A stretch of DNA of 64,000 nucleotides from Fischerella sp. JS2 (GCF_032393985.1 NZ_CP135918.1:1240001-1304000), one strand, 5' to 3'. Shown: positions 1 to 9,406, counted from the stretch's first letter. The notes: generated from the letters alone by a model not told the origin. Translations and numbers: made by a program.

Positions 1-1
1 T

Positions 2-1999
2 GATGACCCCAGAAACATCGGTCAAGGTCTAGCCTTCCTCAACCGTTATCTTTGCAGTCAGGTATTGTGTGATCGCGCCTACTGGTTAGATGTATTATAT
101 GATACATTGCACCGATTGGAATATGATCACAAACAGTTGCTGATTGGCGATCGCATCAAGTCTGGTATACAACTATACAAAGAAATTAAACAAGCCATTA
201 AAATCGTCAGCGAAAGACCACCTGAAGAACCCTACGAAAAGTTTCACGAACAGCTACAAGCCCTTGGCTTAGAACCAGGTTGGGGTAACACCGCCTCCCG
301 AGTACGTGAAACTCTAGAACTATTTGATCGGCTGATTGAGACTCCAGAACCAGCCATCCTCGAAGCCTTTGTGGCTCGTATTCCCGCAGTTTTTCGCGTC
401 GTCCTCGTTTCCATCCACGGCTGGATCGGACAAGATGATTCTGTAGGTAGACCTGAGACCTTGGGTCAAGTCGTCTACGTGCTAGAACAAGCGCGGAGTT
501 TAGAACATCAAATTCGTGAAGAAATTAAATTAGCAGGACTCGATTCACTAAGTATTCAACCGCAAGTAATTATTCTCACTCGCCTCATCCCCAACTGTGA
601 AGGAACCCAATGTAACCTCCGCTTAGAAAAAATAGAGGGAACCGAAAACGCCTGGATCTTGCGTGTTCCTTTCCGAGAATTCAATCCGCAAGTCACACAA
701 AACTGGATTTCTAAATATGAAATTTGGCCATACCTAGAAACATTTGCTATTGATGCTGAAAAAGACCTCTTGACTCAGTTAGGAGAACGTCCTGATTTAA
801 TTATTGGTAACTACAGTGATGGTAATTTAGTAGCCTTTTTGTTGGCACGTAGCTTAAACGTGACGCAATGCAATATCGCTCATTCTTTAGAAAAACCTAA
901 ACATTTATTCAGCAATCTCTACTGGCAAGAGCTAGAGCAACAATATCACTTTTCGGCCCAATTTACTGCTGATGTGATCAGCATGAATGCCGCAGACTTT
1001 ATTATTACCTCGTCTTACCAAGAGATTGTTGGCACACCAGACACTCTTGGTCAATACGAATCGTATAAAATATTTTCCATGCCACAGCTATATCACGTAG
1101 TTGATGGCATTAATTTATTTAGTCCCAAATTCAATTTGGTACCACCGGGAGTAGACGAAAATATCTTTTTCCCTTATAACCAAATAGAAAAACGAGACGA
1201 GAGTCTACGTAAAAAGGTTAACGAGCTACTTTTTAGTAGTTCAGATTCACTAATATTTGGTCATTTAAATGACCCCAACAAACGGCCAATTTGTGCGATC
1301 GCTCATATCACTCCAGTGAAAAATCTTTCTGGTTTGATAGAATGCTTTGGTAAAAGTCAGGCTTTGCAGAAGCAATGCAACCTGATTCTTGTGACCAATA
1401 AGTTGCATTTATCTGAAGCGAGTAACTCAGAAGAAACAACAGAACTAGAAAAAATCCACAATTTAATTAATCAGTACAATCTCCAGGGTCAAATTCGCTG
1501 GGTGGGAATGCGTCTTCCTAAACCTGAACTTGGGGAAGTTTATCGAGTGATAGCAGATCGTCAGGGTATTTTTGTCCATTTTGCCCGCTTTGAAGCCTTT
1601 GGCAGACCAATCCTGGAAGCAATGAGTACTGGTTTACCAACATTTGCTACTGAATTTGGTGGTGCAGCAGAATTAATTGATGATGGAGAGTGTAAATTTC
1701 ATATCAACCCTACAGACTTAGAAGGTACAGCTAAAAAAATTCTGCAATTTCTAGACCAGTGCAATACTCACCCTGAACACTGGCACGAAATTTCAGAAAG
1801 GGTCATCCAGCGAGTCCGTAACAAATATAATTGGCAAATGCATACCAAACAATTGTTATTACTCGCTAAAATTTATAGATTCTGGGATTTTTTGAATAAA
1901 GAAAACCGCGAAGCATTACTACGCTACGTGGATACCTTATACCATCTGGTCTTTAAACCCAGAGCCGAAAAAATCTTAGAAGAGCATATGCAAAGATAG
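2..1999 (+). CDS. susA: Sucrose synthase, 5'-truncated by window edge
   Basis: Catalyses reversible sucrose + NDP to NDP-glucose + fructose, in the cytoplasm. The frame is open from base 2, so translation begins upstream of the window; a TTG at 65 is only an internal codon. About 665 residues are visible against roughly 800 in the family, so some 140 N-terminal residues are missing. The N-terminal regulatory part (reading DDPRNIGQG at the edge) is followed by a GT-B glycosyltransferase fold beginning with HGWIGQD and GQVVYVLEQ, and the family 4 E-x7-E signature EAFGRPILE (nt 1592-1618), followed by GLPTFATEFGG. The canonical DTGGQ motif reads ETLGQ here. It is followed 172 bp downstream by a glucoside phosphorylase on the same strand, consistent with a soluble-sugar locus. 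Identification is confident; the nucleotide preference (ADP or UDP) cannot be read. Confidence 0.93.
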   Translation, partial: DDPRNIGQGLAFLNRYLCSQVLCDRAYWLDVLYDTLHRLEYDHKQLLIGDRIKSGIQLYKEIKQAIKIVSERPPEEPYEKFHEQLQALGLEPGWGNTASRVRETLELFDRLIETPEPAILEAFVARIPAVFRVVLVSIHGWIGQDDSVGRPETLGQVVYVLEQARSLEHQIREEIKLAGLDSLSIQPQVIILTRLIPNCEGTQCNLRLEKIEGTENAWILRVPFREFNPQVTQNWISKYEIWPYLETFAIDAEKDLLTQLGERPDLIIGNYSDGNLVAFLLARSLNVTQCNIAHSLEKPKHLFSNLYWQELEQQYHFSAQFTADVISMNAADFIITSSYQEIVGTPDTLGQYESYKIFSMPQLYHVVDGINLFSPKFNLVPPGVDENIFFPYNQIEKRDESLRKKVNELLFSSSDSLIFGHLNDPNKRPICAIAHITPVKNLSGLIECFGKSQALQKQCNLILVTNKLHLSEASNSEETTELEKIHNLINQYNLQGQIRWVGMRLPKPELGEVYRVIADRQGIFVHFARFEAFGRPILEAMSTGLPTFATEFGGAAELIDDGECKFHINPTDLEGTAKKILQFLDQCNTHPEHWHEISERVIQRVRNKYNWQMHTKQLLLLAKIYRFWDFLNKENREALLRYVDTLYHLVFKPRAEKILEEHMQR

Positions 2000-2090
2000 G
2001 GATCGGGCAGAAGGAGGACATATCAATTCAAAATTCCAAATTCATGTATTAGGAAGAGAGTAGGGGAGTATAAAACACGGAAGAAATTCT

Positions 2091-2119
2091 CCCTTGTCTG
2101 GTTTGTCTTCCTTGTCCCC
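2091..2119. repeat. Dispersed CTTGTC-rich intergenic repeat
   Basis: A 29-base stretch between susA and the GH65 gene. Its reverse complement recurs at 4383-4411 inside the next coding sequence with 28 of 29 bases identical, and a related string lies at 10558-10586 between serC and its neighbour. It appears to be a mobile or copied intergenic motif; the coding copy forms part of the linker of the fused enzyme. Confidence 0.7.
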
Positions 2120-2170
2120 GATCCCCGATCCTCTAACCACCCCTCAGTCTCCTAAGTAACAGCAGCGACG

Positions 2171-5140
2171 ATGGATACAACAGGACGTTACCAGCATCTC
2201 ACCTATACAGATTGGACTGTCAGGGAAACCCAGCTTGAACCCGATCAGTTTCGCTACCGAGAAACAGTTTTTACCATCGGTAATGGTTATTTAGGAACAC
2301 GGGGTAGCTTTGAAGAAGGCTATTCTCATGCCTTACCAGCTACCTTTATCCACGGTGTTTACGATGAAGTTCCGATTGTCTATACCGAACTAGCCAACTG
2401 TCCAGACTGGTTGCCATTTGCCATTATGATTGATGGCGATCGCTTCCGTCTGGAAAAAGGCGAGATATTAAGTTATGAGCGCAAGTTAGACTTGCGTCGG
2501 GGAATTCTCAACCGCAGCGTGCGTTGGCGCAGTCCCAATAGCAAGACAATAGACATTCACTTTGAAAGGTTTGCCAGCCTTGCAGACGAACACGTTCTTG
2601 TCCTGCGTTGTCAACTTACCCCAGTTGATTTTGCAGGTGCGATCGAGATACAAGCTAGTATTAATGGCTACCCAGAAAACCAGGGTTTTAACCACTGGGA
2701 ATGGTTGGATCAAGGAAAGACAGAAGCAGGAGTATGGTTAAACCTCCGTACCCGTTCCTCCCGGATTCAACTGGGTATGGCTACTGGTATAAAAATCTCC
2801 GGAGTAGAAGCTTCGCTGCAAGTCACTAGTCCCCCTGGTTATCCTACACTCAGTGCATCTTTCCTCGCTTCCCCAGGACAAACTGTAACGGTAGATAAGT
2901 TTATAACAGTTTTTACCTCTCAACACCAGGAAAACCCAGTCACAGCTGCTTGTGATAAACTCGCTCAATTGCCAGACTACTCATTATTATTAACTGCCCA
3001 CATCCAAGCTTGGGAAGAAGTTTGGCAAAAAAGTGACATAGTGATTGAGGGGGATGTTACAGCCCAGTTAGCTGTACGTTATAACCTCTTTCAGTTACTG
3101 ATCGCTGCCCCACGCAATAATGATAAAGTCAGTATCCCAGCTAAAACACTTTCGGGGTTTGGTTATCGCGGTCATATTTTTTGGGATACAGAAATTTTTA
3201 TACTTCCTTTCTTTATCTACACTCAACCAGAACTAGCACGTAACTTATTAACTTATCGCTATCACACCTTGCCTGGAGCGCGGCGCAAGGCAGTACATTA
3301 TGGGTATAAAGGAGCAATGTATGCCTGGGAAAGCGCTGATAGTGGTGATGAAGTAACGCCTCGGTGGCTGCCCCCTAACGATCCTTATGGTGAAGATATT
3401 CGGATTTGGTGTCGCGATCGCGAAATTCATATTAGTGCCGATGTGGCTTATGCCATATGGTACTACTGGCAAGCTACCAACGACGACGAATGGATGCGGG
3501 ACTACGGCGCTGAAATTATTCTCGATACAGCTGTATTCTGGGGTAGTCGGGTAGAGTACAACACCAAACACGAACGGTACGAAATTCGGGACGTAATTGG
3601 TGCTGACGAATATCATGAATTCGTCCATAACAACACCTTTACCAACCGACTGGTACAATGGCATCTAGAAAAAGCACTTTATATATATGACTGGCTACAC
3701 AAAAATTTCCCCGACAAAGCCACAGAAATAGAAAATAAACTGCAACTAAGTGCAGGCAGGCGATCGCGTTGGAGTGATATCATTACCAACATCTGGATTC
3801 CCTACGATGAGTCAACCGGACTCATCGAGCAATTTGAGGGATTTTTCCAATTGCAAGATATTAATCTGGAAGACTACGAACCACGCACCAAATCTATCCA
3901 AGCGATCTTAGGTATCGAGGAAGGCAACAAACGACAGATACTCAAGCAACCAGATGTCTTAATGCTGTTGTACCTGATGCGACAATCACAGGAATCTCCC
4001 TACAATGCCCGCACTTTGCAAGCCAACTGGGATTACTACGCACCTCGTACCGATATTAGTTATGGTTCCTCTCTCGGTCCAGCAATTCATGCCATTCTAG
4101 CCTCAGACTTGGGCAAAACAGCACAAGCCTACGAAAGATTTATGCAAGCAGCATTAGTCGATTTAGAAGATGTCCGGGGTAATGCCTCAGACGGAATTCA
4201 TGGGGCGAGTGCTGGTGGCATTTGGCAAGCAGTGGTTTTAGGTTTTGGTGGTATTCAAATGGGAAATAGCGAACCTATAGCTAATCCTCACCTACCTCCT
4301 GGATGGACACGCCTGAAATTCAAGTTGATGTGGCATGGTAAATGGCATGAGTTTGATTTGGGGATTGAGGACGAGGAGACAAGGGGACAAGGAGGACAAA
4401 CCAGACAAGGGGGATGGTCAACAACTAACCAGCAACTACCAACAAGCAACAACCAACCACCAACTACCATGTCACCAGATATCCGAGGCTTTATCTTTGA
4501 TCTAGATGGCGTATTAACCGATACAGCCGAATACCATTATCTTGCTTGGCAAAAACTGGCAGATGAAGAAGGATTACCCTTTAACCGTGAGGCTAATGAA
4601 GCTTTGCGGGGTGTATCTCGTCGGGAATCACTTCTGCGTATTATCGGTGACAAGAAGTATTCAGAAGCACAACTACAAGAGATGATGGATCGTAAAAATC
4701 GTTATTATGTAGAATCTATTCAAAACATCTCGCCCCATGATCTACTGCCTGGTGTAGTCACTTTACTTGATGAATTAAAGCAAGCAGGAATTAAAATTGC
4801 CCTGGGCTCAGCCAGTAAAAATGCTCGTACTGTGATCGAGAAACTGGGTATTGCCAACCGCATAGATGCGATCGCCGATGGTTATAGTGTACAACGCCCC
4901 AAACCAGCCCCTGACCTATTTTTGTATGCTGCCAACCAATTAGGAATTGAACCAGTCCAGTCTGTAGTTGTGGAAGACGCAGAAGCAGGCATTGAGGCAG
5001 CTTTAGCTGGTGGAATGTGGACAATCGGACTCGGCCCCGCTTCACGAGTTGGTGCTGCTCACATCGTCCTACCAAGTTTAGCAGGCGTTCATTGGAGTGA
5101 TTTACATGCCAAGTTGAATGAACTAGCAACAAGGGATTAG
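2171..5140 (+). CDS. GH65 glucoside phosphorylase fused to beta-phosphoglucomutase
   Basis: 989-residue fusion. Residues 1 to about 730 are a family 65 glycoside phosphorylase/hydrolase: N-terminal super-sandwich starting near FTIGNGYLGTRGSFEEG, then an (alpha/alpha)6 barrel with the likely catalytic acid E480 in IGADEYHEF and a phosphate-loop candidate YGSSLGPAIHA. Residues 767-989 form a complete HAD beta-phosphoglucomutase (nucleophile D777 and acid D779 in FDLDGVLTDT; GSASKN; KPAPD; VVEDAEAG). GH65 phosphorylases are inverting and release beta-glucose-1-phosphate from alpha-glucosides such as maltose, trehalose or kojibiose; the mutase converts it to glucose-6-phosphate, so the fusion is metabolically sensible. 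The exact disaccharide cannot be told. The joining segment, residues about 731-766, is low complexity and encoded by intergenic-type repeat DNA; an ATG at 4469 starts the mutase module, leaving open separate translation of that part. Confidence 0.9.
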   Translation: MDTTGRYQHLTYTDWTVRETQLEPDQFRYRETVFTIGNGYLGTRGSFEEGYSHALPATFIHGVYDEVPIVYTELANCPDWLPFAIMIDGDRFRLEKGEILSYERKLDLRRGILNRSVRWRSPNSKTIDIHFERFASLADEHVLVLRCQLTPVDFAGAIEIQASINGYPENQGFNHWEWLDQGKTEAGVWLNLRTRSSRIQLGMATGIKISGVEASLQVTSPPGYPTLSASFLASPGQTVTVDKFITVFTSQHQENPVTAACDKLAQLPDYSLLLTAHIQAWEEVWQKSDIVIEGDVTAQLAVRYNLFQLLIAAPRNNDKVSIPAKTLSGFGYRGHIFWDTEIFILPFFIYTQPELARNLLTYRYHTLPGARRKAVHYGYKGAMYAWESADSGDEVTPRWLPPNDPYGEDIRIWCRDREIHISADVAYAIWYYWQATNDDEWMRDYGAEIILDTAVFWGSRVEYNTKHERYEIRDVIGADEYHEFVHNNTFTNRLVQWHLEKALYIYDWLHKNFPDKATEIENKLQLSAGRRSRWSDIITNIWIPYDESTGLIEQFEGFFQLQDINLEDYEPRTKSIQAILGIEEGNKRQILKQPDVLMLLYLMRQSQESPYNARTLQANWDYYAPRTDISYGSSLGPAIHAILASDLGKTAQAYERFMQAALVDLEDVRGNASDGIHGASAGGIWQAVVLGFGGIQMGNSEPIANPHLPPGWTRLKFKLMWHGKWHEFDLGIEDEETRGQGGQTRQGGWSTTNQQLPTSNNQPPTTMSPDIRGFIFDLDGVLTDTAEYHYLAWQKLADEEGLPFNREANEALRGVSRRESLLRIIGDKKYSEAQLQEMMDRKNRYYVESIQNISPHDLLPGVVTLLDELKQAGIKIALGSASKNARTVIEKLGIANRIDAIADGYSVQRPKPAPDLFLYAANQLGIEPVQSVVVEDAEAGIEAALAGGMWTIGLGPASRVGAAHIVLPSLAGVHWSDLHAKLNELATRD
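4361..4468 (+). repeat. Repeat-derived linker inside the GH65-mutase gene
   Basis: This in-frame stretch separates the two enzyme modules. Its first half (4383-4411) is the reverse complement of the intergenic repeat at 2091-2119 with one mismatch; its second half is CAACTAACCA/ACCAACCACC-type sequence like the heptamer runs seen between genes at 28.4, 46.6 and 60.4 kb. It encodes a Gly/Gln/Asn/Pro/Thr-rich linker with no domain similarity. It reads as former intergenic DNA now translated. Confidence 0.7.
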
Positions 5141-5209
5141 GGACTCGGAGGCTTAGATCTTGCACCTGCTTAATATAGCGCCCTCAAATAAATTTGGGGC
5201 TCAAAGCTC

Positions 5210-5230
5210 AAGTTAGCTTTTAGCTAACTT
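5210..5230. terminator. Perfect hairpin downstream of the GH65-mutase gene
   Basis: AAGTTAGCT-TTT-AGCTAACTT is a perfect 9-bp stem with a 3-base loop, 70 bp after the stop codon. There is no U-run after it, so it may be a transcript-end or stability hairpin rather than a classical terminator. The rest of 5141-5681 holds no gene that I can support. Confidence 0.4.
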
Positions 5231-5681
5231 GGACAATCGTTGTAAAAAGTTTTAACTCCTTGGCTGCACCATGCCCAAAAACTTTAGCTTCGGGCGTGGT
5301 GCAAAATATAAATCATCCTCTTTTATCTGCTCCACCGTGTAGCTTACGCTAATGAGAGGAATCCCAACTTTTAGAAGGGGCAAAACCGAACCTCATCTGA
5401 GAGTCAATTATCGTAAATAAAATATTAGAACAGGTTTGCAAAGTTATCCTCTCAAAGCTCTTAAGATCATTAATACAAATTGATAGAACAACAAGGTAAA
5501 AATTACGACTTTAATTATTTAGCAACCTTTCCAAAAAACTGAAAGCTTACAGCAATAAATTAATCGTCTGTTTGACTGCTTAACGACTACAAATGGGGAA
5601 AGGTTTAGCAAAGCAAATAAAGCGTACCCCCCGCTACCGAATGTTTCTACAACAATCGCTACGGGAGCAAAGGAGGAAACT

Positions 5682-5987
5682 ATGAAATTATATCAACAAA
5701 CTCTACAACAAGTCTTAGAAATTGCTGCTAATAAAGCAGAAGCAGGATTTGAAGAGAAAGACGTTGCTCATTTATTCGATAACGAAGAGTACGACCTTGT
5801 CTTTCACCTCGACTATCTGGCAGAAAAAGGTTTCATAGAGGGAGAATTTACTCCAGGGGCTTATGCTGCCTTCGCGATTTTGCCTCAACCAATTCATTTT
5901 GTTCGAGGCAAAATCACAGCTAAAGGACAAGAGTATCTTGCAGGGTTAAAACAGCAAAATGAATCTTCACAACAGGTATACTCTTAA
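5682..5987 (+). CDS. Small winged-helix-like hypothetical protein
   Basis: 101 residues, preceded by a strong ribosome-binding site (AAGGAGGAAACT-ATG). Predicted helices at about 3-35 and 38-52 are followed by a beta-hairpin-like part and the closing motif KITAKGQEYLAGL, which resembles the wing and last helix of small winged-helix proteins such as the DUF2513/YjcQ type. No signal peptide or membrane segment. The next gene is a PsiE-like membrane protein 85 bp downstream on the same strand. The fold suggestion is an inference from pattern only; the target, if any, is unknown. Confidence 0.7.
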   Translation: MKLYQQTLQQVLEIAANKAEAGFEEKDVAHLFDNEEYDLVFHLDYLAEKGFIEGEFTPGAYAAFAILPQPIHFVRGKITAKGQEYLAGLKQQNESSQQVYS

Positions 5988-6072
5988 GCCCTAGATTAAG
6001 CACTTTATTGTGGATAAAAAAATTGCTCGCCTGTTAAGTTAGAACTTTTAACTTGAACATACTACTGTAGCT

Positions 6073-6597
6073 ATGAGAATTGAATCTTTCCTGGAGACGC
6101 TACGGAAATCCTGGTTCAGGCGAAATACCATCGTCCACAATTTAGAGGTATTCCAGAACTTCATAGTCATTTCCTTGTGCATTGGCTTATTTTGTGTGAT
6201 GTTAATTCGATTAGCACAGATGTATGTCTCCCTACTCAAGCCTTTAAATTTTCAGATCATCACCTCTGATATCCTATTCATTCTTATCTTAGTCGAGCTA
6301 TTTCGACTCTTGATTATCTACCTGCAACAGCAGCGTATTTCCATAGGAGCCGCCGTAGAAGTCTCCTTGGTTTCTGCACTGCGCGAAGTTATCCTACAAG
6401 GAGTGTTAAATATTTCCATTGACCGCCTTTTGGGAGTTTGTGTTTTTCTGAGTGTTTTGGGTGGACTTTTGTTGGTACGAGTCTGGATGTTCCGCAATTT
6501 CACAGGAGGTGTGAGTCTGAATAATCTTGCTCCAGCTAACGGCAATGCTGAATCGTCTCATTATCAAGCCTTTTCGGGAGAGCATTACTCCTTTTAA
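6073..6597 (+). CDS. PsiE-family (phosphate-starvation-inducible) membrane protein
   Basis: 174 residues with four hydrophobic segments (about 27-53, 65-85, 92-113 and 120-142). The VEVSLVSALREVIL region fits the PsiE family (PF06146), whose founding member is phosphate-starvation induced in E. coli; the biochemical role of the family is unknown. Start at ATG 6073, with no strong Shine-Dalgarno. Upstream, TTTAACTT at 6047-6054 matches one cyanobacterial Pho half-site fully, but I see no tandem array, so phosphate control is not shown. It lies in a same-strand run with the small protein before it and the PRC-barrel gene after it. Confidence 0.75.
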   Translation: MRIESFLETLRKSWFRRNTIVHNLEVFQNFIVISLCIGLFCVMLIRLAQMYVSLLKPLNFQIITSDILFILILVELFRLLIIYLQQQRISIGAAVEVSLVSALREVILQGVLNISIDRLLGVCVFLSVLGGLLLVRVWMFRNFTGGVSLNNLAPANGNAESSHYQAFSGEHYSF

Positions 6598-6730
6598 AAC
6601 TTAAGTCATTTTCGATTCTTGAGTAGCGATCGCTCTTTCTTCGGGTTCCTTGCTCTTTATGGTTTACTGCCTTTGCTTTTGACCTTAGTACATTAATTTC
6701 CTTCACCTAAAACCTTAGAGGAGGAAAACT

Positions 6731-7495
6731 ATGATTAATGTCGTTCGTCGTAGTCAAATAGTAGGTTTGAGAGCGATGGATAGTTCTACTGCCACCAATT
6801 TCAATACCGTTGAAGAAGTTTGGATTGATGACACAGGACGGGTGGCTTACTTTGCAGGAACTCAAGGATATACACCACTAGAGCAGGTATCTGTTGTCGG
6901 ACGGGATGCCGTTCTAACCTATAATGCTATGCTCGAAGAGCCACCACTGACGAATCTTCGTCGTTTACACCGCTTGAGCGTTCGCTCTCCCATGACAGAT
7001 GCCCTCGGTTGGGTCGATGATTTTCTCTTTGATTGGGAAACTGGGGAGATTGCTGCTTATATTTTGGCAGGTGACATTGCCGCGCCCTTCGGCGGACGAG
7101 CGGTATTACTCCCTGACGATGTGCAATCAATCGAAGCGGAAGTCATTGTCATCAAAGAAGGGGCTACTAAACATCTCAAGAGTGAATCAGAAGGACTCAA
7201 AGGCTTTTTGAGCGAGAAGTCCCATCAGGTGAAGAATTTGGTGAACCGGATGGGCTCGCGCCTGAAATCTTTGGTTTCACCTCATGATCAGCCAGAAGTC
7301 GTGCGGGTAAAGATAAAGGAAGTGCGTGACGAACTCGAAGCGTCTGGACAGCACGACAAAAACGCCTTGCAACAAGCAACAGAGTTCCTGCTTTTGGAGT
7401 GGGAAAGCTTTCAGCAAAGTCTGAACCGAGCAGGTGAGCGTGTAAGGAGAGCCTTTGATTCTGCTTGGAAACATCTCACTGGCAAAAAATCATAA
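6731..7495 (+). CDS. PRC-barrel domain protein
   Basis: 254 residues, strong ribosome-binding site (GAGGAGGAAAACT-ATG). Two PRC-barrel-like halves: residues about 5-75 (SQIVGLRAMD ... VEEVWIDDTGRVAYF) and about 78-135 (LSVRSPMTDALGWVDDFLFDWETGEI). The C-terminal 100 residues are charged and probably helical. PRC-barrels occur in photosynthetic reaction-centre H subunits, RimM and many stress or RNA-linked proteins, so the domain does not define a role. No membrane segment or signal peptide, so it is probably cytoplasmic. Confidence 0.8.
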   Translation: MINVVRRSQIVGLRAMDSSTATNFNTVEEVWIDDTGRVAYFAGTQGYTPLEQVSVVGRDAVLTYNAMLEEPPLTNLRRLHRLSVRSPMTDALGWVDDFLFDWETGEIAAYILAGDIAAPFGGRAVLLPDDVQSIEAEVIVIKEGATKHLKSESEGLKGFLSEKSHQVKNLVNRMGSRLKSLVSPHDQPEVVRVKIKEVRDELEASGQHDKNALQQATEFLLLEWESFQQSLNRAGERVRRAFDSAWKHLTGKKS

Positions 7496-7674
7496 AAGCT
7501 ATTAGCTCAATGGCACGAAGATCGCGTAAGCTTGTTGGCTGCAACCATAGTAAACTAAAGCGATCGCCAGATCACCAATCCCCATCCCCCGCTACCCAAG
7601 AATGCCTCAACGCTTTAATATAAAAGAGTGCGTGTGTCTGTAGCAGTAGTAACTGTTTGGTTGGGGCAAAAATT

Positions 7675-8538
7675 ATGAGTCAAGTAACAGGGGCTAAAGC
7701 AGATATTCCACTGCTCATTACAGAAGACAGCAGATACTGGTATCGACAGGGTAAACGACTTGATAACCAAGAGTGTTACGCAGAAGCAGTTGGATGTTAT
7801 GACAGAGCTTTAGTCAAGAATCCGAATGCATACTGGATTTGGTATGATAGAGGTTGTGCCTTACGCGAATTAGGTGAGTATGCAACCGCAGTAGCCAGTT
7901 TTAAAGAGGCATCAGCACTGCGCCCAAATGATTACTGGGCTTATTACAATCAAGCTTGCATATTAATAGAAGATTTAGATCAATTTGAAGAAGCGATCGC
8001 AACTCTCAATCAAGCTTTAGCAATTCGCCCAAATGACTACTGGGCTTATTTTCGGCGTGGAGATGCTTGCAGGCACTTAAAACGCTACGAAGATGCAATT
8101 TCTGACTATGACCAGGCTCTATCAATCCGTCCAAATGATTACTGGGCGTGGTTACGTCGTGGAGATGCTTGCAGGCATTTAAAACGCTACGAGGATGCAA
8201 TCAACAGTTATGAACAAGCCCAAGCAATGAATCCGCAAGATTTTTGGTCTTATTACAAGTTAGCAGATACTTTCAGATATACAGAAAACTTTGCAGCAGC
8301 CTTGAAGAATTATCAAAAAGCTATCGCAATTAAACCCAATGATGAGTATGCCTGGTATAATAGCGCCTGTTGTGCAGTTAGAATTGGGGATGTTTCCCTA
8401 GCAATGGTATACCTAGAGTCAGCCCTACTGATCAATCCTAAGTTTCAGGAATTATTAAAGCATGACCCTGATTTAGTTGTAATTCGCAATCGCGGACTGC
8501 TAGGAGATTTGTTACGCGAAATTAACTGTTTAAATTGA
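7675..8538 (+). CDS. TPR-repeat protein
   Basis: 287 residues from the ATG at 7675; a TTG six codons earlier is a poorer start. It is almost entirely tetratricopeptide repeats of 34 residues, several with the unusual signature RPNDYWAY or RPNDYWAW in the helix-B/helix-A turn. No signal peptide, so a cytoplasmic scaffold or adaptor is likely. Two adjacent repeats are almost identical at DNA level (8057-8099 and 8159-8201, 102-bp period), pointing to recent internal duplication. Partner unknown. Confidence 0.85.
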   Translation: MSQVTGAKADIPLLITEDSRYWYRQGKRLDNQECYAEAVGCYDRALVKNPNAYWIWYDRGCALRELGEYATAVASFKEASALRPNDYWAYYNQACILIEDLDQFEEAIATLNQALAIRPNDYWAYFRRGDACRHLKRYEDAISDYDQALSIRPNDYWAWLRRGDACRHLKRYEDAINSYEQAQAMNPQDFWSYYKLADTFRYTENFAAALKNYQKAIAIKPNDEYAWYNSACCAVRIGDVSLAMVYLESALLINPKFQELLKHDPDLVVIRNRGLLGDLLREINCLN

Positions 8539-8714
8539 TCAAGAGGCAATAGGAAACTCTTAACAGGGAACAGGGAATACTGAATCATCAACAATAAGAA
8601 AGTTAATTTCACCCTTCATCTTTCACCCTACTCTACCTTAAAGCCGCTTACACATCCACACCCTTCATCCTTCATAATTATTATCTGAAGGTGTTTCAGT
8701 AACAAGTTATTGCC

Positions 8715-9077
8715 ATGACACAGGCTAAAAACGTCCTTGGAAAACCCTTAGAGGTTTGTTGTACTTCACCCATGACAGGCTTTTATCGTGATGGACTATG
8801 CAGCACAGGTGCAGGTGATGTGGGCGTCCATGTAGTTTGCGCGCAAGTGACTGAAGAATTCTTGGCATTTACTAAGTCCAGAGGCAATGATTTAAGTACA
8901 CCCGTTCCTGCGTTTGATTTTCCGGGTTTAAAACCAGGTGATCGCTGGTGTTTGTGTGCCTCTCGCTGGAAAGAAGCCCTAGACGCTGGAGTTGCACCAC
9001 CCGTAGTTTTGTCAGCAACCCATGCTGCGGCTGTAGAATATGTTTCCTTGAATGAATTGAAGCAACACGCGCTTTGA
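8715..9077 (+). CDS. DUF2237 family protein
   Basis: 120 residues matching the conserved DUF2237 pattern: NVLGKPLEVCC, PMTGFYRDGLCSTGAGDVG, GNDLSTPVP, FPGLKPGDRWCLCASRW and VVLSATH near the C-terminus. It covers the whole family length. The family is widespread and structurally known but has no assigned biochemical function; several cysteines are conserved. Stand-alone gene; an element of a dispersed repeat family starts only a few bases after its stop. Confidence 0.88.
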   Translation: MTQAKNVLGKPLEVCCTSPMTGFYRDGLCSTGAGDVGVHVVCAQVTEEFLAFTKSRGNDLSTPVPAFDFPGLKPGDRWCLCASRWKEALDAGVAPPVVLSATHAAAVEYVSLNELKQHAL

Positions 9078-9080
9078 GGG

Positions 9081-9180
9081 AGGTGGGGAACTCACCGGGC
9101 CCACTCCCCCAAGGGAGGAGCCAGTGCGGTGGACGGGTCCCCCGGCATAAAGAAAGAGGCGTTGGGGATTAGGGGCAATG
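9081..9180. repeat. Dispersed repeat family A, copy 1
   Basis: About 100 bp, nearly identical to 46445-46545 and sharing its right part with 60375-60422 and 62025-62053. The best-conserved core is GGCATAAAGAAAGAGGCGTT. It lies immediately after the DUF2237 stop codon. No open reading frame or transposase is inside it, so it is non-autonomous or a copied intergenic module. Confidence 0.85.
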
Positions 9181-9195
9181 AGGGGTGTGGGGGGT

Positions 9196-9231
9196 GTGAG
9201 GAGTGTGAGGAGTGTGAGGAGTGTGAGGAGT
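9196..9231. repeat. 9-bp tandem repeat, four units
   Basis: GTGAGGAGT repeated four times without error, followed by GTGTAGAC. It sits at the right edge of repeat family A copy 1 in the intergenic space. The reverse strand reads ACTCCTCACAC repeatedly, which resembles the Yfr1 sRNA motif, but nothing else of that RNA is present. Confidence 0.9.
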
Positions 9232-9395
9232 GTGTAGACACGCTCATAGGCTTAAGGTAAGGGTGGGGTGTCGTTCAGTTATCAGTGATCAGTTATCAAA
9301 TTCTATTACTCACTGTACCCTACGGGAAGCCTATGAGCGTCTACACTGTTCACTATTCACTGTAGCCTGCGGCAAGCCGCTACGCGTCTACACTG
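9232..9395. repeat. Intergenic block of TAGACGC/CTATGAGCG short repeats
   Basis: GTGTAGACACGCTCATAGGC near 9231-9250 is answered by GCCTATGAGCGTCTACAC near 9329-9347 (inverted), and a variant GCCGCTACGCGTCTACAC follows near 9376-9393. Similar strings occur near 28520, 50968 and 60340. They are short copied palindromic words typical of Nostocales intergenic DNA. No gene is seen here. Confidence 0.6.
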
Positions 9396-9406
9396 ATTTC
9401 TAACCA

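Noticed and set aside
6033-6054. Pho box upstream of psiE
   Set aside because: Only one half-site matches fully and no 11-bp tandem array can be formed with it.
7657-7674. TTG start for the TPR protein
   Set aside because: The ATG six codons downstream is a normal start and the added residues are not repeat-like.
9196-9231. Repeated ACTCCTCACAC on the minus strand, resembling the conserved Yfr1 sRNA motif
   Set aside because: It arises from a simple 9-bp tandem repeat; the two stem-loops and the terminator of Yfr1 are not present around it.
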